A program made the translations under genes and the position numbers. From positions 1 through 30,641 of the forward strand of contig CAJWYZ010000001.1 of assembly GCA_913049525.1 (NCBI GenBank): DNA of 30,641 nucleotides. The letters are read 5' to 3'. Source of the stretch: an uncultured Fidelibacterota bacterium (GTDB lineage Bacteria; Fidelibacterota; Marinisomatia; SCGC-AAA003-L08; D37C17). Below are positions 25,905 through 30,641 of this stretch, in pieces. Under the pieces are notes generated by a model that saw nothing but the letters and a program-made list of their open reading frames with translations, was not told where the DNA came from and did not search any database. The first letter of the stretch is position 1, and each line of letters opens with the position of its first letter.

Positions 25905-27005
25905 TTAAAAAATTAACTCCCATAAACTCACGAAAAATAAATTTGCAAGTGCAAATGGGATAAACACCTTCCAGCATACATACATTAATTGATCAACTCT
26001 CAGCCTTGGAAAAGTCCAACGGAACCACATCATTACAAAAATAAGAATGACGGCCTTCAATGATACCCAGAAGAACCCAAGTGCTGGGCCATCTAAAATA
26101 TACCATGATTCAGGAAAAATGTTGATTAAATGCAGAGGTGACAGCCATCCACCCAGAAATACAATGGATGCAACTATACAAACAATGAGCATATTTGCAT
26201 ATTCACTGAGAAAAAACAATGCCCATCTAAACCCTGAATACTCAGTCATCCACCCTGCCACTAATTCTGATTCTGCTTCAGGAATATCAAATGGAGTACG
26301 ATTTGTTTCTGCAACAGTGGATATGAAATATATGAAAAAAGCCAGGAATGCAAAGGGACTGTGAAAAATAAACCATCTATTTGTCTCTTGCCATTGAACA
26401 ATATCTCCTAAATGAAGACTGCCAGAAACAATCACTACGAGCAATAGCGATAATCCAATAGGGATTTCATAGCTGATAATTTGAGCTGCTGCCCTCATAG
26501 CACCGTACAATGACCATTTATTGTTAGAAGACCATCCGGCTAAGATAATCCCAATGACTCCAACAGAGCTCATAGCCACAATGTAAAATAGGCCAATATT
26601 AAAATCTGAAATTACAATATTTTGGGCAAATGGAAGGCCAATAAAGGTTAAGAATGCACCACTGAAAATTATAAAAGGTGCCAATATCATAAGAAACTTA
26701 TCAGAACTTTTTGGAAGTATGTCCTCTTTCGTTAAGAGCTTGATGGCATCAGCCAAGGTCTGGCCAATTCCACCCCAAAACTTTTTGCCCCCTTTAAAGC
26801 CTAATATGCCCACCTCCATTGGGCCCAATCTATCCTGCATAAATGCAGAAACTTTTCTCTCAAAATAGACGGCAACCAATGCATTAACTGCCATAACTAA
26901 AAATATTACGGTTCCACCAAGTAAGCTAATAAGGGATAAAAGCATAAACAAATCTAAATTCAAGAATGCTAACGATTCCTGTAATGAGTCAAAAATAGAG
27001 GTCAT
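25905..27005 (-). CDS. nuoH: Complex I subunit H
   Basis: The 366-residue membrane subunit forms the quinone chamber with NuoB and NuoD. It has ERKVSAFMQDRLGPMEVG, ADAIKLLTKEDILP, YGAMRAAAQIISYEIP and the acidic loop FDIPEAESELVAGWMTEYSG. All are strongly conserved and line the E-channel and quinone entrance. It starts with an ATGA overlap at the end of nuoD; in most 14-gene clusters nuoE, nuoF and nuoG lie at this junction. Its stop is immediately followed by the nuoI ATG. Confidence 0.97.
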   Translation of the reverse strand: MTSIFDSLQESLAFLNLDLFMLLSLISLLGGTVIFLVMAVNALVAVYFERKVSAFMQDRLGPMEVGILGFKGGKKFWGGIGQTLADAIKLLTKEDILPKSSDKFLMILAPFIIFSGAFLTFIGLPFAQNIVISDFNIGLFYIVAMSSVGVIGIILAGWSSNNKWSLYGAMRAAAQIISYEIPIGLSLLLVVIVSGSLHLGDIVQWQETNRWFIFHSPFAFLAFFIYFISTVAETNRTPFDIPEAESELVAGWMTEYSGFRWALFFLSEYANMLIVCIVASIVFLGGWLSPLHLINIFPESWYILDGPALGFFWVSLKAVILIFVMMWFRWTFPRLRVDQLMYVCWKVFIPFALANLFFVSLWELIF

Positions 27006-28141
27006 CTATCTATTTCTCCCAAAACAATATCGAGACTACCCAATATTGCAATTACATCTGAAATCATCCATCCTTCTGATATTTCACTTAAAACTGATAA
27101 ATTGCAAAATGCAGGAGAACGCATTTTAACACGCATAGGAATATTTTTTCCATTACTCATAATATAAAACCCAACATCTCCTCTCGCAGACTCATATCGA
27201 CCATATACTTCCCCAGCATTGGGCCTAATTTTCTTTGGCAGCGCTGCATGCACATCTCCACCTGGAAGCTCAGCACAAGCCTGGCGAATAATTTTAGCTG
27301 ATTCTCTCATTTCCAATACACGGACATAGTAGCGATCCCAGGTATCACCAATAGTACCCATTTCACCCTTACCTACAGGTACATCAAAATCAAATTTACT
27401 ATAAATGGAATAGGGTTCATTTTTCCTCAAATCAAAATTGACGCCACTTCCTCTGAGACTTGGCCCGGAAACTCCAAAATTGATTCCCACCTCCGGAGGC
27501 AGAATGCCTACATCAGCTGTACGCTCAATAAATATTTTATTCGTTGTAAGCAGATTATTCAACTCATCAATTTGTGGATCAAAATAATCTAAAAAATCTA
27601 ATGTTCTCTCTATAAATTTGGGAGGAAGATCATGAGAAACGCCACCAGGCCAGATATAATTGTATAATAAACGAGCACCACACAAGGTTTCAAAAAGGTC
27701 TAACACCCTCTCCCTGTCTCGAATAGTCCATGTGAAGGGAGTAATTGCCCCAACATCCAGGCCAAAGGTGCCAACGGCAACCAAATGACTGGCAATACGC
27801 TGCAGCTCTGCAATAATTACTCGAATGTATTCCACCCTGTCAGGAAGTTCAATATCCAATAACTTTTCTACTGCGATAGAGTATGCATGATCCATATGCA
27901 TAGAAGCCAAATAATCACAACGATCTGTAAAAGGTACTATTTGTTCATAGGAAAGCTTTTCACAATGTTTTTCGAAACAACGATGGAGGTAACCAATAAC
28001 CGGTTCAATTTGGGAGACTATCTCCCCATCGGTGTGAATTTTTAGCCGTAATACGCCATGGGTACTGGGATGCTGTGGCCCCATATTGAGAACCATTTCG
28101 CCAGTTTCTATGACTGATTTATCTACTAAATTTGCTTCCAT
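27002..28141 (-). CDS. nuoD: Complex I subunit D (49-kDa type)
   Basis: This soluble subunit at the quinone site is related to [NiFe]-hydrogenase large subunits. The 379-residue form has MGPQHPSTHGVLRL with the quinone-site His, IGYLHRCFEKHCE, YEQIVPFTDRCDYLASM, RIASHLVAVG and the C terminus GEIDR. NuoC is a separate gene, not fused. I prefer ATG 28139-28141, which overlaps the nuoC stop as TGATG, over a TTG three codons upstream at 28150. It is followed directly by nuoH. Confidence 0.97.
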   Translation of the reverse strand: MEANLVDKSVIETGEMVLNMGPQHPSTHGVLRLKIHTDGEIVSQIEPVIGYLHRCFEKHCEKLSYEQIVPFTDRCDYLASMHMDHAYSIAVEKLLDIELPDRVEYIRVIIAELQRIASHLVAVGTFGLDVGAITPFTWTIRDRERVLDLFETLCGARLLYNYIWPGGVSHDLPPKFIERTLDFLDYFDPQIDELNNLLTTNKIFIERTADVGILPPEVGINFGVSGPSLRGSGVNFDLRKNEPYSIYSKFDFDVPVGKGEMGTIGDTWDRYYVRVLEMRESAKIIRQACAELPGGDVHAALPKKIRPNAGEVYGRYESARGDVGFYIMSNGKNIPMRVKMRSPAFCNLSVLSEISEGWMISDVIAILGSLDIVLGEIDR

Positions 28142-28626
28142 CAATCCCAATACGATTTATCTTTTGGAACGGGCAGGCCATGGTAATAATCTGGCTCTTT
28201 ATAATTTTTACGGAGTGGATAGCCTTCCCAATCATCAGATAATAAAATTCGTTTTAAATCTGGATGGCCTTCAAACTTGAGTCCCATCATATCATACGCT
28301 TCTCGTTCATGCCAGTCTGCTGCCTTCCAAAGTTCTACCACCGAGGGAATGGATATACCATCTTCAATTTCAACCCGAACTTCAAGATAATGGTTATTTA
28401 CTGTAGAATAAAAATTATAAGCAGCACCATAAACTTTATTATCTCCCTTATCATAAGCAGAAATACACATGAGATAATCAAAATTGAGCTTGGATTCATT
28501 TTTAAGTATTGCGGATATTTCAGACCAATTTTCAGGGGATACTGAAATGACCGTTTTACCTTCAATTACAGAAGTTTTTCCGCTTGCCTTGGTATCTAAT
28601 AAAGCAACTATTTCATCAAACGTCAT
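28141..28626 (-). CDS. nuoC: Complex I subunit C (30-kDa type)
   Basis: The 161-residue protein has the 30-kDa signature: ADWHEREAYDMMGLKFEGHP, followed by LKRILLSDDWEGYPLRK. It helps form the hydrophilic connecting arm with NuoB, NuoD and NuoI. ATG at 28626 lies 1 bp past the nuoB stop, and its stop overlaps nuoD by 1 bp. Confidence 0.96.
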   Translation of the reverse strand: MTFDEIVALLDTKASGKTSVIEGKTVISVSPENWSEISAILKNESKLNFDYLMCISAYDKGDNKVYGAAYNFYSTVNNHYLEVRVEIEDGISIPSVVELWKAADWHEREAYDMMGLKFEGHPDLKRILLSDDWEGYPLRKNYKEPDYYHGLPVPKDKSYWD

Positions 28627-28627
28627 A

Positions 28628-29122
28628 TTATGCCTGTTTCCGAAGTGGAGTTTCGGTTTTTATTTTTTTCTGAAGCTCCAATAATCCCTGTAATAATGCT
28701 TCAGGTCGAGGAGGACAGCCTGGAATATACACATCAACCGGCACTACTAAATCAACACCCTTCAATACATGGTAGCCATGCTGCCAATAAGGGCCGCCGC
28801 TGTTGGAACAAGATCCCATAGAAATTACATATTTAGGATCAGACATTTGTTCATATAAGCGCTTAACACGTTCTGCCATTTTCAGAGTAACGGTTCCGGC
28901 AACAATCATTACATCAGACTGCCTGGGCGTGGCACGAGGCATAGCACCAAAGCGCTCCAGATCATGCCGTGGAGCTGCAGCTGCCATCATTTCAATAGCG
29001 CAACATGCCAATCCAAATTGAAAATACCACTGCGAATTGGCTCTAGACCAATTAATAAGTGTATCTAATTTTTCAACAATAACATTATCTTTATCAAATC
29101 GTTCTAATAATGTGGGATCCAT
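28628..29122 (-). CDS. nuoB: Complex I subunit B (PSST type)
   Basis: The 164-residue subunit carries cluster N2, the last iron-sulfur centre before quinone. The ligands are all visible: the tandem Cys40-Cys41 in [12 protein letters not shown], Cys105 in MGSCSNSGG and Cys136 in [25 protein letters not shown] is also conserved. ATG at 29122 overlaps the nuoA stop as TAATG. Confidence 0.97.
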   Translation of the reverse strand: MDPTLLERFDKDNVIVEKLDTLINWSRANSQWYFQFGLACCAIEMMAAAAPRHDLERFGAMPRATPRQSDVMIVAGTVTLKMAERVKRLYEQMSDPKYVISMGSCSNSGGPYWQHGYHVLKGVDLVVPVDVYIPGCPPRPEALLQGLLELQKKIKTETPLRKQA

Positions 29123-29544
29123 TAGCTTAATTCACCTTCAGTTTTAAGATTAGAATATCGACCTTTTCCATATCGGACATTCATTTTGACCCAGTCTAAA
29201 TCTCCTTTAGCCCAAACGTAAATAAATCCCACTACCAGAATCAAGACGAAAATGAATGCTTCAATAAATGCCAGCAAACCTAAGTCCTGGAAAACAACTG
29301 CCCAGGGAAAAAGAAATACAATTTCAACATCAAAAATAAGAAAAATGAGAGCAACAACATAAAAACGGATATTGAATTTAACCCAGGCTGACCCTTCAGG
29401 CAGTTCACCGCATTCATAGGAAGTAAGTTTATCACCGCCTTTATTGTGTCGGGGCGACAGAAGATGCTGCAAACCCAGTGGAACTCCTATGAGTACAGCG
29501 GCTAAAACGGTGAATATTATTATTGGTAAAAAGTCCTGATACAA
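29122..29544 (-). CDS. nuoA: Complex I subunit A
   Basis: The 140-residue membrane subunit has three helices and the conserved loop [20 protein letters not shown], then [20 protein letters not shown], which carries the acidic residues of the family. It is the first gene of the nuo cluster. The start is TTG at 29542-29544, giving [11 protein letters not shown], which fits the family N terminus. No ATG is available nearby and the ribosome-binding site is weak, which may limit initiation for the whole operon. Confidence 0.95.
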   Translation of the reverse strand: MYQDFLPIIIFTVLAAVLIGVPLGLQHLLSPRHNKGGDKLTSYECGELPEGSAWVKFNIRFYVVALIFLIFDVEIVFLFPWAVVFQDLGLLAFIEAFIFVLILVVGFIYVWAKGDLDWVKMNVRYGKGRYSNLKTEGELS

Positions 29545-29674
29545 AAATATATCGCTCTGATAGAGTATTAAATTTAGACAGTTAAAAAATAACCAAACAA
29601 CCTCTATTCATAAATGTTACAGAGATTTTTTTCATTTTTGGATATTCATAGAAATACCTGATAATTTTATACAG
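29545..29674. promoter_or_regulatory. Divergent promoter region between nuoA and proline dehydrogenase
   Basis: These 130 AT-rich bp separate nuoA (leftward) and the proline dehydrogenase gene (rightward), so promoters for the nuo operon and for proline dehydrogenase should lie here. GATAAT at 29660-29665 is a possible -10 for the rightward gene, but its -35 is poor. For the leftward direction TTGTTT followed by TAAATT is a weak candidate. No clear operator palindrome or riboswitch is visible. Confidence 0.4.
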
Positions 29675-30583
29675 ATGATTAATAACCTTTTTAACCAATT
29701 AATAATTACCATAACCCCTTTTCTTCCCCGCTGGATCGTCTGGAAGATTGCCGGTAGATACGTTGCAGGAGAAACCGGCGCTAAAGCATTAGCAGTCGTT
29801 CGTCAGTTAAATGATAAAGGTTACTCAGCAACAGTGGATATTTTAGGGGAACATACTAATTCTAAAAGTGAAGCTGCAGAAATCACCCGTGAATATATGA
29901 ATATTTATGATGAAATTTCTAAACAGAAATTGGATTGTAACATCTCCATAAAGCCCAGCCATATTGGTCAGGATATCAGCAATGAAATTCTCCAAACTAA
30001 TTTAGATAAACTGCTTCTTAAAGCAGAGGAAACTAATAATTTTTTACGAATTGACATGGAAAATTCTACCATAACCGATAATACCATTTCATTATATAAA
30101 AACTGTCGCAGAAAATATAAACATGTAGGAACCGTCTTTCAAGCATACCTCTATCGTACCCAGGCAGATTTAGAGCAGCTCTCTCAAAATGGTAGTTTTA
30201 ATTTCCGTTTGTGTAAAGGAATTTACAAAGAACCAGCCGCCATCGCCATTCAGAGACGGCGGAAGATAAACAACAATTTTCTGAAGCTTTTACGCTTTGC
30301 ATTTGAAAAGGGGATTTATGTTGGCATAGCCACCCATGATTTAGGGCTTTTAAAATCAGCCTACACCCTCATTAGCGAACTTAATGTATCTACTGATAAA
30401 TTTGAGTTTCAGGTTTTATATGGTGTTCCCATGTCTGGATGGCTGGAAAAACACTTAAAGAATAACTTTAAGGTACGAGTGTATATACCTTTTGGTGTTG
30501 ACTGGCACGCCTATTCTATTCGCCGCCTAAAAGAAAACCCAAATATTGCCGGCTACATTTTGAAAGATTTATTTAGGAGATAA
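29675..30583 (+). CDS. Proline dehydrogenase (monofunctional, FAD-dependent)
   Basis: The 302-residue protein is the short bacterial PRODH, a TIM barrel that oxidises proline to pyrroline-5-carboxylate and passes electrons through FAD to quinone at the membrane. Key residues are visible and align with the Thermus enzyme at a constant offset: Lys93 (SIKPSHIG), Asp127 (RIDMENS), Arg178 and Lys181 (FRLCKGIYKEP), His221 (GIATHD), and Tyr280-x-x-Arg283-Arg284 near the C terminus, which grips the proline carboxylate. FQAYLYR and EFQVLYGVP are also typical. ATG at 29675 lacks a strong Shine-Dalgarno sequence. No P5C dehydrogenase gene follows; a terminator does, so the gene appears to be transcribed alone. 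Confidence 0.94.
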   Translation: MINNLFNQLIITITPFLPRWIVWKIAGRYVAGETGAKALAVVRQLNDKGYSATVDILGEHTNSKSEAAEITREYMNIYDEISKQKLDCNISIKPSHIGQDISNEILQTNLDKLLLKAEETNNFLRIDMENSTITDNTISLYKNCRRKYKHVGTVFQAYLYRTQADLEQLSQNGSFNFRLCKGIYKEPAAIAIQRRRKINNNFLKLLRFAFEKGIYVGIATHDLGLLKSAYTLISELNVSTDKFEFQVLYGVPMSGWLEKHLKNNFKVRVYIPFGVDWHAYSIRRLKENPNIAGYILKDLFRR

Positions 30584-30591
30584 TTAAAATA

Positions 30592-30625
30592 GAAAAGGGG
30601 ATTCTGTTTCCAGAATCCCCTTTTC
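30592..30625 (+). terminator. Rho-independent terminator after proline dehydrogenase
   Basis: A perfect 15-bp inverted repeat (GAAAAGGGGATTCTG, 30592-30606) and its complement (30611-30625) enclose a TTTC loop, 8 bp after the stop codon. The stem has a GGGG/CCCC core and A/T-rich outer ends (AAAA/TTTT). The sequence past the stem is not a clean T run on the plus strand, but the stem itself ends in TTTT. On the other strand the stem is followed by a T-rich stretch, so it could also stop a convergent message entering from the right. Confidence 0.85.
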
Positions 30626-30641
30626 GGAGAAAAACAATAAA

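Noticed and set aside
1..30641. CRISPR arrays, tRNA/rRNA genes, insertion sequences or prophage
   Set aside because: No regularly spaced direct repeats, no cloverleaf-like or rRNA-like segments and no transposase or phage motifs were seen; intergenic space is too small for most of them.

Overview
The window is AT-rich DNA (roughly one third G+C by eye) that is coding almost throughout. From 29544 down to 1, nearly every gene lies on the minus strand with gaps of a few bases or overlaps of 1-37 bp. The only plus-strand genes are a small nqrM-like gene (11103-11285) and a proline dehydrogenase at the right end. The content points to a free-living, respiring, probably marine, Na+-using bacterium of the Bacteroidota/Chlorobi/Marinimicrobia (SAR406) sphere: Na+-NQR, a Na+/H+ antiporter-like carrier, a complex I cluster without nuoEFG, PdxS/PdxT, the MEP pathway and an archaeal-type (type II) GAPDH. 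SAR406 is my best guess from gene content; I cannot confirm it without a marker gene.

Reading along minus-strand transcription: (1) 29544-18527 holds nuoA-B-C-D-H-I-J-K-L-M-N, an 11-subunit complex I set in standard order with the NADH-input genes nuoE, nuoF and nuoG missing between D and H. NuoI carries a C-terminal extension of about 285 residues containing three copies of a helical repeat. (2) 18519-18040 is a hotdog acyl-CoA thioesterase. (3) 18033-12313 is nqrA-B-C-D-E-F, followed by apbE (covalent FMN attachment to NqrB/NqrC) and, converging from the other strand, an nqrM-like maturation gene. Together these give the pump plus its two known maturation factors. (4) 11037-9168 holds an NhaD/ArsB-superfamily antiporter-like carrier and a universal stress protein. 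(5) 9096-341 is a tightly coupled housekeeping/metabolic run: DHH phosphoesterase (NrnA-like), dcd, ispH, pdxS, pdxT, dxs, the large subunit of a B12-dependent acyl-CoA mutase, a fragment of a PHP-domain protein, and a GCS2-family carboxylate-amine ligase. (6) 336-1 is the 5' part of a type II GAPDH that runs off the left edge.

At the right end a proline dehydrogenase is transcribed away from nuoA and ends at a perfect 15-bp hairpin terminator. Functionally, the window gathers three electron entries to the quinone pool (complex I, Na+-NQR, proline dehydrogenase) with Na+ circulation, plus isoprenoid, PLP and nucleotide biosynthesis.

The items most worth a second look are the repeat-bearing NuoI in a complex I cluster without NuoEFG, the opposite-strand nqrM-like gene, the isobutyryl-CoA-mutase-like substrate residues in the 'methylmalonyl-CoA mutase', and the stand-alone PHP fragment behind it. 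I found no rRNA, tRNA, CRISPR array, insertion sequence or phage gene, and no gene-free stretch longer than about 130 bp.
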